The notes under the pieces were generated by a model that worked only from the letters and a program-made list of their open reading frames with translations, did no database searches and was not told the DNA's origin. A program made the translations under genes and the position numbers. Shown piece by piece: positions 13,834-38,175 of a stretch of DNA of 64,000 nucleotides (positions are counted from its first letter, which is position 1; the number at the start of each line of letters is the position of its first letter). Source of the DNA: Lichenostomus cassidix (taxonomy: Eukaryota > Chordata > Aves > Passeriformes > Meliphagidae); the NCBI GenBank assembly GCA_008360975.2, contig CM039192.1:7656194-7720193 (forward strand), given 5' to 3'.

Positions 13834-14574
13834 GTTGGCAACGGGTTTGCTTCACGTTACTGTAGCTCCACTAATTCTGCAACAAGTAGAACACAAATAC
13901 GAATTCCTCAAAAGAAAGCCCTTCATCCTGCACAGAGTGAACCGCTGCCCCTCTACGTGTGCACCGATCACTTTACACCAGGAACCCAACTGCCACGCCG
14001 CTATTTGGTATTTATTAGCGCGACGAGGCAAAAAGGCTCTCCCGGGGTGTCCCGCTTGCCGAGCGCCAGCTGAGCTCCTTATTGCCGGGCGGCTGAGCAG
14101 GACTTCCAGTTAATTACTACTAATTACTCATGGCTTCAGTTGTTCAGAAACCAAACACAATTAGGGAATCCCTCCAGGATCCCCGCCCCGTTACGCGTCC
14201 CCGACGCCGCCGTTTCATCGAGCGGGAGCGCAGCCGCCCGCAGCTGCTCAGGGCCCACTCCTCTCCGCGAGGCTGAGGCGGGAGGGAACCCTCGCACCAA
14301 CCGGCCGCCCCGGGCCGCGGAAACCAGCCCTCAGCCTTGCCGAGGCCTCGGCAGGACGAGGAGTCAGCACAGCACCGCCCCGCGCCCTGGGTGGGCTCCC
14401 CGCGCCCTGCGGAGCGCTCGCCCCGGGAACCGCCACAGGTCACTGCCCGGCCCGGCCGCCCCCGCCCGGCCCAAGCCCCGAAGGCTCCGCGACGCTCCCC
14501 CGCCCCCAAATCAGCGGCCCGTCCTGGGCGTTCCGGCCGCGGAGCCACCACCGAGCAGGCGGAGCCGCGCTCAC

Positions 14575-14650
14575 CGTGCGGATGGCGGCGGATGCTCCTC
14601 CGGCCTAGGCGGGCGCGCCGCCGGCCTCCTCCGCCATCAGCGCCGCGCCT
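14575..14650 (-). other. SF3B3: Probable SF3B3 non-coding exon 1
   Basis: On the minus strand a CpG-rich stretch ends with a good donor (CGCACG then GTGAGC, exon end 14,575). It contains no ATG and would splice to exon 2 at 13,859. The upper edge is a guess because no start-site signal is visible. Confidence 0.55.
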
Positions 14651-14762
14651 GCGCGCTACCCTCCCGCGCCTTCTCCACGGGGCTTTCTGCGGGTCCGGCG
14701 CGCGCCCGCGCCTTGTTGGCGGAGGAGGCTGCCCCAAGCAGTGCCTGAATAATTGCGGCGCT

Positions 14763-14825
14763 ATGGCAGCTGTTGCCTGCACCAAGAGTCCTCCCCAAAA
14801 AACCTTCAGCCGCCTTCTAGCATAG
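14763..14825 (+). promoter_or_regulatory. Possible upstream ORF of COG4
   Basis: A 20-codon ATG-to-TAG frame lies 126 bp upstream of the COG4 ATG and ends before it. It matters only if COG4 transcription starts left of 14,763. If so, it could dampen COG4 translation. Its peptide matches nothing I know. Confidence 0.35.
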
Positions 14826-14950
14826 AGATCCAGAGGCGCAGGAGCTTCCCCGCTGCCGCGCGGAGCCGAGCCGCCCCAAGGCTCAGGCACCGCATTCGAT
14901 GGCCCCGCCGGGCCTCACGGCGGTACCGACCGCGTCAGCTGCGAGCCAAG

Positions 14951-28409
<13,459 letters not shown>

Positions 28410-29000
28410 TTGGTTGGTGCTTGGATTGGCACCACGCTGGAGCTAAGGGCAGGAAGGTTGCAGTCCTGGAACCTGCCCAGATCCTGTCCTGGGGCTGGCT
28501 GTTAGGTGGTGTGGGGATGGATGATGTCTGCCCTTCTGCTTGCATTCCTTGGAGCAAAGGGCTTTCCTGGGCCCAGCAAGAAGAGCTACCATTCTTTTGT
28601 GGGAGCAGAAACAAGACACCAGAGGAATCTTTCATGCTGAGAGCAGTGTGATGCTATTTCTCAGAACACAGGCCAGTGCCAGTTCCCGACTCCCTGTGCT
28701 CTGCTGCTCTGCAGAAGGCCACAGGCCAGGACAGGTGGAGCTGGTGTGGCTCAAATACGGGTCTGCTGCTGCAGTTGGGTTCCCTCTGTGCCCCCAGTGT
28801 AAGGGTCAGCTACTGGAGTCACAAATGCTGAGCCCCGCCTCTCTCCTGGTGGTGATGGGGACTGTTCTGCAGAAAAGGAGAGATTTCCTTGGGAAGGTGC
28901 TTGGAAAATCACTAGAAAGCCTCTGCAGGAAGTGGGGCTGTGTCCCTGTTGGCTCTGTACAGCTACTCTGTAAATAAACCTCGCTTGGTTGAGCTGCAGT
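28410..29000 (+). other. COG4: COG4 3' UTR
   Basis: This is non-coding sequence after the COG4 stop codon, up to just past the polyadenylation signal. No conserved element was recognised. The end is inferred from the signal position. Confidence 0.8.
28973..28978 (+). terminator. COG4 polyadenylation signal AATAAA
   Basis: A canonical AATAAA lies 564 bp after the COG4 stop and is followed within 30 bp by GT-rich sequence. It is the only canonical signal before the facing FCSK transcript ends. Confidence 0.85.
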
Positions 29001-29316
29001 CTCCAGTGGTATGTTCAGCTGTGGGCCTGGAGGGATGTGAGACAAGAGCTCTGCTCTGCTCCAGTTCTCTTCTACTTTGTGCTAGGATATCCAGAGACCT
29101 TCCTGTCTTGCCTAGCTGCCTCCTGTGGCTGCAGTCCTGTGCTGTCTCCCTCAGTCAGGGCTGTGGAGGGGAATGACCAGCCCTTGCGCACATGTTCTGC
29201 CATTCCCATCCCTGGAAAAGCTTTGCCCATGCATTGCTGGGCCCTTGCAGTCTAGTGGAGAGGGAGCATCCCTGCTAGGGACAGAGAGGCACTAACACAT
29301 GGTGAGAACAAGCTTT
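29001..29316. other. COG4-FCSK convergent intergenic gap
   Basis: About 0.3 kb separates the two facing polyadenylation signals. It holds no gene, repeat or RNA that I can recognise. Confidence 0.7.
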
Positions 29317-29322
29317 TTTATT
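29317..29322 (-). terminator. FCSK polyadenylation signal (AATAAA on minus)
   Basis: TTTATT on the plus strand reads AATAAA on the minus strand, 509 bp beyond the FCSK stop. This implies a 3' UTR from 29,830 down to about 29,300. Confidence 0.8.
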
Positions 29323-29830
29323 CAGACAGACGGCAGGGACTAGTAACTTGCTTTCACTATTCGCTATTTCACTTCTGAAACAGCCTTGATTCCACATCCA
29401 GCTGCATCCCTGGTGCAGGAGCATTGCATGCTGAATGGACAGTTTAGGTCCCTGCTGCTGGAAGAGCAGGGAGATTCCTGCTAAAGGTAGCATCACAAAC
29501 ACTAGCTTGTTCCCTTTGGAGAGCTGTAAAAACTGGAGTGAAACCCCAAAATCAGGCTGGAGGCCTTAGCCAACTGTCCCTCCAGCAAGGCTACCCAAGA
29601 GGGGTAGTTTTGCCTGCCTGCACAACTTGTCACAGCTTCTCCAGGCTCTGGCTTTTGGGGCAAGTAGCAGCATAAAAAGGCCGTATCAAGACCTAAGGCA
29701 CCTAAGGACCTAAGGCTGGAGCTGGCTGAAGAAGCTGCCCCTAAAGGAGTGGGGATTTCCCTGCTTTGGAAGGCACCAAGCTGCTCCCTGCCCTAGGTAT
29801 CTGCCAGGAATGGGCCAGGGCTGAAGGCCT

Positions 29831-32800
29831 TCACACAGCCCTGTCCCCTCCAGGGTGAGCACCATCCTTCGTATCACATTCCACAACCTCCACAGAGAAA
29901 CTGCCTGTGTCCACCTTGATGCTGTGGATGCTGAAGTTGCCCAGTCCCTAGAAAAAAAGAGTCACAGGTTGGGGCAGGAGCCAGCAAAGGACTTGTTCTC
30001 ACCTCCAAGGTCCTGGGGAGGGCATTGGGACAACAAGCAATTGCACCCCACATGGGGTGGGGAGAGATGCTCTTCATGCTCTATACAAGGCTGCTGCAAG
30101 CTGCCTGCATCAATGAGGGGCTCACAGCTCACCTCGGTGTTTGCCAGGATCTGGTGCAAAGCCTCTTTCTGCCGAGGGGCTTTGGTTAAGACGTAAAGGA
30201 AGCCGCCGCCGCCAGCCCCAGCCAAGCACTGCCCGTAGACATAGGGCCGGAGAGCGTCCATCATGCGCCCGACAGCCAGCGGCTCACAGCCAGGGGCCAT
30301 GCACTTCTTCTGCTGCCAGTAGCAGTCCAGGCACTTGCCAATGAGCAGCAGGTCACCTGCAGAGGAGGGAATATTGCAAATTACTTGTCTCCGTTTCTCA
30401 TCCAAAGGGCAGAAACATCTCTGCCTCTCCTGCGCAGCCCAAGCTAAATTCTGCTTTCTGTTTTCCAGTTCCTCCCAACTCTACCTGCCAAGCAGGCAAC
30501 CCCAGTTGTGTCACGTTGCTGTTTATTTTTAATCCTCCACAGGGGAAGGATTTGCTTGCTTTAATGCTCTAGCTTCCTCTCCACAGCAGCCAAATAAACC
30601 TGCCGCACTGACCAGGCATGGCCCCCGGCCCTGTCACCAATGGCTCACAGATAATCAACCAAATTCAGCACATCTAACCCCCTCTTCCTCAAAATCTTTG
30701 TTCAAGCCTGAATTTTGGAGTATTGCCTGCTGAGCATGGGCTTGGGGCAGGATTTGAGGCTTCTGCAGCTGCAAAACACTACACCTCCCAGCTTTTTCCC
30801 TCTACAAGAAAGCACAGCCTCTCCCCAGGAAAGTTTGTGTTTCTTCAGCTGTTTAAAGGGCCACCCTGACCCACGGAAGGGGGCTCACACCTTGCCTCAA
30901 GGCCTGGGCACACTCCTCGGCGTTGCTCACCAGCGCGTCAGCATTTTGCACAATGGAGGGGAGCCTGGCATACCAGTTCCTCACCACGTCCTGCAAGAGG
31001 CCAGAATATCCCTGTCACTGTCCTCCTGGCTCTGGCAGCACTTGAAGAGGTAGTGCTGCACCCATAGCCTTGGATGCCAGCTCCTACTCGGGTAGCAAAG
31101 CTCTGCTCAAGTAAAGGGGGTGGCACCAAAGGCCACGGGGGGAGCAGAGGCCAGAGACTGACACCCAGGGGCACCCAGGCACTACCTGGAGCAGGTTGCG
31201 CGCCAGGCGAGTCTTCCCCGTGTACACCAGCAGCAGGTGATCGTTCAGGGTCTGGGTAAAACCGTCAGGGACCAGGATCTGCTCCACTTCCACTCTGAGT
31301 GGCAGCTGGGCCTTCGACCTCCCGATTTTGATGCCAGGAACAAGCCCACCAACCTGGTCCTGCCAACCACCGCCTGCAGGGCAGAGGCTTGTCAGACACT
31401 GCCAGGACCCCCCAACTTGTGGGTCAGCTGCTCCCCCAGGCCCTACCTGTTGTAAGCCTCTGCTCCAGGTGCAGCACAGCATGGATAAGGGACTCAGTGC
31501 TGGCAGCCTTCCCTGCTGCCCGGTACAGGGATGCCATCACTGCTCCTGCCAGGATGCTGCTGGTACCTGCAGGGAGCACAGGTGGGGCCAGGGCAGTGAG
31601 ATACCATTGTGTACCTGAGGGCCAGGGGGCAGCAAGGGGAATGCCCATCCTGTTGCTGGCAGCAGGAGACACTGCCAGGCACCAGTGAGGGACTGCCCAG
31701 CCCCTTCCCTGCAGACCTACCGAGGCCAGACCCGTGGGGCAGCTTGGACCAGGTGTGCACCTCAAAGCCACCCCCAAAGCTCTCCATCAGCTGGGCCTGC
31801 AAGGGTCTTTGTGAGGGGAACTGCACGACCTGGGTGCAGATAAAAGCAGCCTTGAGCAGAGCTCCTGAAAACAAAAAGGAAGTAAAGCTGATGCCTGCTG
31901 TGCTACCTGCTCCCTCCTCACACTGGCCCCAAAAAGGGCCACCCTGGCATGAAAGGGACATTGCAAGTACAGAGCCAGGCTGGCAGCTGGCGACACCTCA
32001 CCTGGTGCATGTGGCTGGCAATAATCCTGTAAGTGCTCCAGCTCCCGGCACACCAGCTCTGCCACCACCTCACTCGGTGGTGTCCCACTGAGGCTGACGA
32101 GGCGCAGCTCTGGCTGGACAATGCGCCGCACCCGGGCGCCGATGGGCCGACACCCATCCACCAGCACCGCCACGTCCACCACAGCCCCCCTGTGCTCGTA
32201 GGTGATGGGGGGTGTGTCACTCCAGCCACCTGCCAACACTCACCATCAGCCCCCTGAGGCACCCCAACTCCTTTTCCCCCCAGCACCACAGGGGTGAGAC
32301 ATGGATCATCGGACCAGGGGGGATGCGCTCACCAGAGAGGTCCAGGCGGGCTGGACACACCACCTGCACCCAGTGCCCCAAGGGTGGCAGCTCCAACTGT
32401 TCCACAGTGACAAACTGGCATGAGGACATTACCGCTTGCCGGACGAGGATCTGCTCGGCCCCCTCGTAATGCCGAGCTGCTCTCACCAGCAGAGCTGGCC
32501 TGGGATGACAGGGATGCTGAGCCCACTGCCACATCTCCATGACCACACCATTGCCAGGAATGGGGCAGCTGCTGCTTGCCAGCCCCAGCCTCACCGGCTC
32601 ATCCACTTCTGCCGCTCAGCAGCCAGCTCCCGGACACCACCAGCGATGTCCCCGCTCTCCAGGCACCCAAAAGCTGAGGCCCACTCCCTGTTGGCAGCAG
32701 GACCGCTCCGCAAGCCCCCTTCCCCGTGTGCCATGCAGCCCAGGACCTCAGCAATACAGGCAAGTGCCCGTGCTGCAATACCAGCGTCGCTGGCCGTGGA

Positions 32801-35800
32801 GGCAACTAGGAAGTAAAACAAAAGGAAGCTGCAAAGCCACAGCCAGGATGCAGGTCATCCCAAACCAGCCCACTTCTGCCACAAGCTGGCCCTAGGGGAG
32901 CAGGATTTGCATGGCTTGCACCCACACGGGCTTGTTGGATGCCCTGTAGGTGCACCCCAATGAGGTCCTGCAATAGGGGGGGGATCACTGAAGGGGGTGG
33001 GCAGCACTGAACAGTCCTGATAACCAGAAATGCAGCTCTTGAGTCCAGCTCACCCTCATCCAGTGTGCCCAGCATGGCCTCGTGGTAGCCCTCGTGGACA
33101 GCACTGTGGGCAAGTGGCAGGAGGCTGCTGTCCTGGCGCCCCAGCAGCACCCGCCGCACCTTGCGCTGGCCCTGCAGGAAGAACAGGGCCTGGCGGGCAC
33201 CCAGCTCTGCTTCCGTGTCCAGGCAGAGCTGCAGCTCCTGCCAGGACATGCGCCAGGCTGTCCGCCAGCGTGCCAGCTGCTCACTGGCCACCATGGCTGG
33301 GCTCAGCAGCCACAGCACGTCCTCCAGCCCCAGCGCCTCGCGGGCATGCAGCACTGGGAAGAGCCGGGCGCTGAGCAGGCAGCGGCTCCTCCGTGGTGTC
33401 TCGGCATCCCAAAGGTCCCCTTCCCTGATGGAGGGAGAGCCCATCAGCACCGCCTTGGGGCTCAAGGACACCTTCCATGAGGGGAGCTGGAATGCAGGAT
33501 AGGTTGGGATGGCCATGACAGCTTCAGGAGCTGCGTCTCCTGTCCCATCGTGACATGTGGCACCTACCGTATGCCCGTCCGTTGGAAAAACTCAGCCCAG
33601 GGTATGTTCAGGTAGGTGGCCTCTTCCACAGGGCTCTGCAGGGGCACAGAGGGGCTGGTCACACCTTGGCTCCTCTGGGAGCCTCGTGCCACCTCACTGC
33701 CCCCGCACCTGCCAGTCGTCAAGGCGGCCGGTGAGAGTGAACACGCGGCAGGGCAGGTCATGCAGCTGGACGTGGTGGCCCTGCAGGACAATGTCACGCA
33801 GGGGACAGCCCCGCAGGGCTGGTGAGGAATCCACGTTGAGGCCTGAGAGGAGGCAGCCAGCACCGATCTCCAGGGGACCCTGAGGAGGAAGCAGCAGGGG
33901 CCAGAGTAGCATGACTAAACCCCAAACCAGAGCCAAATCCTGACCATGGAAGGGGACAACTACCCTGAGAGACAAGCTGGAGCCGGCACAAGCCAGGTGG
34001 CAGTACATAATTCTGTCACAAGGCTGCAGAGACATGGACTATAGAAATTCAGGCCAGGCAACAGCCTCCAGGGCTCACAGCCATAACACAGCCCCCAAAG
34101 GACAGGGTCTGCCCAGGTTCCCAGCTTGGGACAGCCCAGCGGTGGCAGCCTTGTCCCCTTGTTTACGGAGGGTGACAGCCACCACGGTGCCCAGAACCAG
34201 CCAAAAGGCAGCCTCATGAGGAAAGGCACCCCAAATCTCACAGCTGTGGTTCCTCCATCCTAGGCAGCAACGTCACCCTGCTGCCCATTCAGTGCACTGG
34301 GAGCTGCGGGCTCCATCCTAGTCATGTACCTGGAGGTGACAATGCTGGATGACACTCCCAGCTGCCAGCTGCACGGCTCCTTCCAGCAGGCAGTTGGTGA
34401 CTGAAGAGCCATCCTCCAGGAGACAGGGCTGCTGTTGAGGGCACAGAGACATGTGGGGCCAGGGTGTGGGCACACAGCCCAGAGCAACCCCCAAAAAATG
34501 CACACGAGCAAGGCTAGGGATGGAAGGACATACATCCACGTGGGAATGGGCCGTCTTGCAGAAGCGGAGGTGGCTGGCAGAGCCAGGCAGGCGAGTCAGG
34601 CTGCGGATGTGGTCGCTCGCAGAGGCAGTCAGGTAGTCGTAAGAGGCATTGGGGATACAGGCTAGTGGGGACAGGAGAGCTTTCAGCACATCGACAAAAA
34701 ATTGTGGGTGTGTCTGACACTCATGTGAGCCAGGCTGAACATCCCCAGTTGAAGGGGTGGGGACTGAAGACCTGGAGACCCACAGTTGTGGGGAGACACA
34801 GGTGACTGTCAGGCCCTGACCACCCCATCTCTTGACCACCCCATCTCTCCCCAGGCAGGGGAAGAGGGCCCAGGAATGTGTCACATCACATACACTCACC
34901 ACAGCATAGAATCATAAAATGGTTAGGGTTGGAAAAGACCTTAAGAGATCGTCTAGTTACAACACCCTGGGCAGGGACAATTTCCACTAGAAGTTAGAAG
35001 GAAGCACTTACCCATGCTAAGAGGGAAGCCACGGAGAGCTGTCCACAGCACAGAGCGGGCACTCCTTACACTGGCATCACCACCACCCTTCACAAAATCC
35101 TCCTCTGTCATCCCCCCTGCCATGCACAGCACAATGTCGAAGAAGAGGGAGAGCTGAGGAGAAAATGGACTTGTTGGGTCCAGCCATCCTGAACCCCACC
35201 CTGCTGCTGGGTGGTCCCTCCCACTACCTCTCCCATCCAAATCTGGCAGTGTGGGGGCAAACAGACCCTACAGAGATGCCCAGCAGCAACACCTGTGTGG
35301 CAATGGGTCCCGTCCCCCACAGAGGGGCTGTCACCTGGATGGGTGGTGCCCCTGAGTCCAGCCCCATGTAGGTGCAGGCATCCAGAGGAGGGATGACGTG
35401 GGTGGCCAGAAGCTGCTCGGCAGCATCCGAAGAGAAGAAAACAATCCCGCAGACCTGCCAGGGCACATCACGGCTGAGGCTGCAGCTGTGGTGACACAAG
35501 GGACAGTGCTGGCAGGGTCCCCAGTGCCTGAGTTGTGCCGTACCAGCGGGACGGTGCCATCTGGCCCTGCACACTGCTGGATCTGGGCCTCCGTGCCTTT
35601 GTAGATGATGTCACGCACCAGCCCCTGGGAGCAAAACCACCCCAGTGAGCTCTTCAGGGAACCCCAAGCCAAGCAGCCACAGCAGTGCCGGGACCTCAGC
35701 ATCCAAGGGATCAAAGGACTGGGGATGCCTGCACCTCCAAGGGATGCCTGTTGAAGGGGGAGCTGCCCCAACCTGCTCATTGGTGAGGTAGACCCCATGG

Positions 35801-37042
35801 TTCCTGGCATATGCTGGGCTCCCGGGCACTGCGATCACTCGGACGCCCTGGAAGCCATCCCAGCTGATCCCTGGGGGGAGGGACAGAGACCAGTGCCTCC
35901 TGGGGCAGTGTATGTACTCACACTGGGCACAACTGCCTGAAAACCTGGACCACGGCAGAGGAAGTGGCAGCAGCATCCAGCCTTGGCCACCCCACTGCAG
36001 ACACAATGGATGCTCCCAACCATGCACAGGACAGCAATATCTGAGCATCCAGCCTCATGGGAGCACGGCATGAGCTGAACCAGCTGTACTGCTGGTGAAG
36101 AACCCTGTCCCAGGCCAAAGCAAGTGCTGGAAGCAAGGCTGGTGTCCTCTCACCTGGTGTTGAGGGCGCGGTAAGGAGCATGTCAGTGCTGCAGACCCAG
36201 ACGCCAGGCGGGGAGCCCACACAGATCTGCCAAGAGAAGGACCACGTGCCCAGGGATGGCAGGGAAGGAGCCCGGGAACCCAACACCATTCCCATCCTGC
36301 TGGGAGCTGAACCCACCCGCAGGGCCCAATCCCCTGGCTACACAGACCCGGTGTGTCATGGTCCCCAGCAGGCTGTCCAGGTTGCAGACCAGCGCTTCGG
36401 CTGGGGCGCCAGGCTCCTCTGCGGGCAGGCAGGTGAAGGCACGGCCGCAGTCGTCGAAGGAGAAGTCGCGGCCCTGGTGGGACGGAGAATATGGGGGTCA
36501 CCGGGAGGGAACGGGTGCAGTGAGAGGTCCCATGCTGGGCTGCAGGTCGGCTCTTACCATGTGCAGGATGAGGATTCGGGCGTCCCTCAGGACGTCAGCG
36601 GTCACCACCTGGGAGAGGAAAGCAGGGAACAGTCAGCGGGAACAGGACAGACACCCCCACTCACTTTCAGAGTCCCCTACTGACTTGCAGCCTCCCCACG
36701 CCCACCAGAGGCTGTCATCTCTCACCGTGTGTCCGGCCCGGGCGCTGAGGTGTTCGGCCGCCACCAGCAGAGCGTTCAGGGTGGCACCGCCGCTGCCCAG
36801 CTGGGCCCAGGGGTCCTCCACGGCCAGGAGCAGCGCGGGGGGGCGCGGGCCCAGCCCACCCCGCAGCCGCCGCACCTCCAGCTCTGCCAAACGAGAAGCG
36901 GGGGCCGCTGAGAGCCGGTCCCGCCGCCCCGCCGGGGCGGGCAGGGAGGGAGGACGCCCTGCCACTTGCCTCGCTGCAGGGCGGACACGCCGCCATGGCC
37001 CCGCCGGCAGGTGAGGAGAAGAGCGCTCCACTCCGCCGCCAT
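29831..37042 (-). CDS. FCSK: L-fucose kinase (fucokinase)
   Basis: Cytosolic FCSK phosphorylates free L-fucose with ATP to beta-L-fucose-1-phosphate, the first step of the GDP-fucose salvage route. Twenty-three exons give 1,086 residues (human 1,084). The N-terminal and central part matches the fucokinase/GDP-fucose pyrophosphorylase-like domain, with LLLAVEDP then [19 protein letters not shown] near residues 43-72, and [12 protein letters not shown]. Single-strand beta-helix-like segments follow. The C-terminal GHMP kinase domain opens near GGWSDTPP and carries the ATP-binding loop [15 protein letters not shown] (about residues 830-845). The GHMP C-terminal glycine motif [11 protein letters not shown] is near residue 1,020. 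The start ATG (37,042-37,040) gives [12 protein letters not shown], aligning with the human DWTVIILTC start. The last ~25 residues do not resemble the human tail. The gene is intact. Confidence 0.96.
29831..37042 (-). other. FCSK: FCSK exon map, with one GC-AG intron
   Basis: Coding exons in transcript order (plus coordinates): 36,970-37,042; 36,726-36,883; 36,558-36,608; 36,348-36,473; 36,154-36,226; 35,773-35,870; 35,544-35,624; 35,335-35,454; 35,012-35,153; 34,534-34,661; 34,330-34,431; 33,709-33,879; 33,568-33,635; 33,054-33,424; 32,595-32,805; 32,333-32,499; 32,002-32,229; 31,721-31,864; 31,447-31,566; 31,186-31,373; 30,891-30,990; 30,133-30,356; 29,831-29,947 (TGA 29,833-29,831). The sum is 3,261 nt and in frame throughout. 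Intron 1 begins with GC (CGAG then GCAAGT); all the others are GT-AG. The acceptor at 34,431 has a CAG alternative 3 bp in; I chose the one that keeps the human length. Confidence 0.92.
34905..34990 (-). mobile_element. CR1 LINE 3'-end fragment
   Basis: Starting CATAGAATCATAAAATGGTT and continuing GGTTGGAAAAGACCTTAAGA, this is a clear reverse-complemented CR1 terminus. It sits in an FCSK intron only about 20 bp from the donor of the exon that ends at 35,012. It is the least diverged CR1 piece in the window. Confidence 0.9.
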
Positions 37043-37165
37043 AGCCCCCTCCTCTGTCCGCAGCCAGGTGCCCCGGGGCCTGCTGGGATATTGAGTCCAG
37101 CACCCGCAGGCGCTCCGGGGCGCTCAGCGCTGAGGGACTACAACTCCCAGCGTGCGCTGCGCGGC
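37043..37165 (-). promoter_or_regulatory. FCSK promoter with ZNF143-type motif
   Basis: A CpG-rich region lies immediately upstream of FCSK. GGGACTACAACTCCCAGCGT at about 37,135-37,154 is close to the ZNF143/STAF SBS consensus ACTACAATTCCCAGCATGC. A weaker reverse-oriented TCCCAGCAGGC is at about 37,077-37,087. The FCSK start codon context (CTATGGCGGCGG) is YY1-like. No TATA box is present. Confidence 0.7.
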
Positions 37166-37374
37166 GGGCACAGACGCCTTAAAGGAACAGCGCACACCTT
37201 TGCTGCTTTCCCCCCTCTTCCCCCGTCTGGGGGCCTTGCGAAGGGGGAATGGGGTTTTTACGTTTTCTGCTCTAAAATGAGTCTCAGCGGCGGTGCGCAC
37301 CCTTAAGTGCCCTGGGTCATCCCTGTCACGAGTCCGGCTCCCCACAGGGTTCTCACCCTCCCAGAGAGGAGGGG

Positions 37375-37790
37375 TGCCCGGGCGGTGGGCGCTGGTGTCG
37401 GTTCCCGGTGGATGTCAGGGTGGGTGCCCGGTGGGTGCTGGGGTGCGCTCGGGGTGGGTACTGGGGGTGCCGATGCACTGGGGTGGGTGCCGGATTGGGT
37501 ACCAGGGAGGGTAACGGGAGATGCCGGCGTGCCAGGTGGACACTGGGGTGGATGGCGGGGGATGGGTACTGGGGTGCCGATGCCTGGAGATGCCCATGCG
37601 GCGGGTGGGTACCGGGATGAATACGGAGGTAGCTACTGCGTTGGGTATCGGATTGGGTACCGGGGGTGTTCAGGAGGTTATCGATGCGGCGGGAGGGTAC
37701 GGGGGTGGATCCCGGTGGATGAGTACCGGGAGCTGGGTACCGGGGATGCCGATGCTGGGCACCGGTCTGGGGGTGCCTGTGCGCCGGGAT
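37375..37790. repeat. G-rich degenerate minisatellite
   Basis: This is an array of short imperfect units built from GGGTACCGGG, GGGTGCCGATG and GGTGGGTGCTGGGG in the gap between the divergent FCSK and ST3GAL2 promoters. The G-rich strand is plus throughout. Unit length drifts between roughly 10 and 40 bp, so the boundaries are approximate. Several G runs could allow quadruplex formation (inference). Confidence 0.8.
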
Positions 37791-37865
37791 GAGTCCCGGG
37801 CTGGGCACCGCGGTAGATTCCTGGGATGCCGGTACGGAGGGTGGGCGCAGGCGGCCCCTCTCGTC

Positions 37866-38034
37866 TCCTACAAGTCCCACAAGCCCCGCCAGGCGGCCCA
37901 GGACTACATCTCCCAGCCTGCCGGGCCCGATCCCCCCGCCCCGCACGGCACGGCACGGCCCCGCACGGCGCGGAGGGCGGTGGCGGCGGGGCCCGGGTGA
38001 GCCCGGCGGCGGGGCTATGCCGGAGCTGAGCCAG
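37866..38034 (+). promoter_or_regulatory. ST3GAL2: Probable ST3GAL2 promoter and non-coding exon 1
   Basis: A CpG-rich segment carries a second ZNF143-type motif, GGACTACATCTCCCAGCCTG (37,901-37,920), and a weaker CTACAAGTCCCAC about 30 bp earlier. It ends in a good donor (GAGCCAG then GTACCG, exon end 38,034). The exon assignment rests on the donor, the CpG island and the direction of the next gene. An ATG at 38,017 opens only six codons before the donor. Confidence 0.6.
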
Positions 38035-38175
38035 GTACCGCGGCGGGAAGCGGGCCCGAGGCGGGAGGTGCGGGCACGGCCCGGCTCGGCTCGGGGTGCC
38101 GATCCCGGGGAGGCGGCGGGAGCAGCGGGCGGCGGCGGCAGAGCGCGCCCGGGAGCTGCCCCGGTGCTGCGGCTG

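Larger units (their letters stand above)
1..14575 (-). other. SF3B3: SF3B3 exon map
   Basis: Exons in transcript order (plus coordinates, all minus strand): non-coding exon 1 ending at 14,575; exon 2 13,764-13,859 (coding from 13,833); exon 3 12,994-13,320; exon 4 11,700-11,872; exon 5 11,202-11,343; exon 6 10,124-10,236; exon 7 9,270-9,407; exon 8 8,030-8,133; exon 9 6,625-6,790; exon 10 6,083-6,178; exon 11 5,487-5,559; exon 12 1-112 and beyond. All introns seen are GT-AG. Summed coding lengths (70+327+173+142+113+138+104+166+96+73) keep phase at every junction, which supports each boundary. Exon 12 enters with two bases completing a split Asp codon. The acceptor of exon 2 (at 13,860-13,861) is the least certain, because it lies in the 5' UTR. 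Confidence 0.9.

Noticed and set aside
14140..14890. Long overlapping open frames on both strands in the SF3B3/COG4 promoter
   Set aside because: Stop codons are rare in CpG-island DNA. The frames are Arg/Pro/Gly-rich, overlap each other and match no protein family.
36256..37103. Long frames antisense or out of frame to FCSK exons 1-4
   Set aside because: They are shadows of the FCSK coding exons and the CpG-rich first introns. The real frame is fixed by exon phase and protein match.
38017..38034. ATG-led six-codon start at a donor site as the first exon of a new protein gene
   Set aside because: Joined to the next plausible exon it stops within about 30 codons, so it reads best as an upstream ORF of ST3GAL2.
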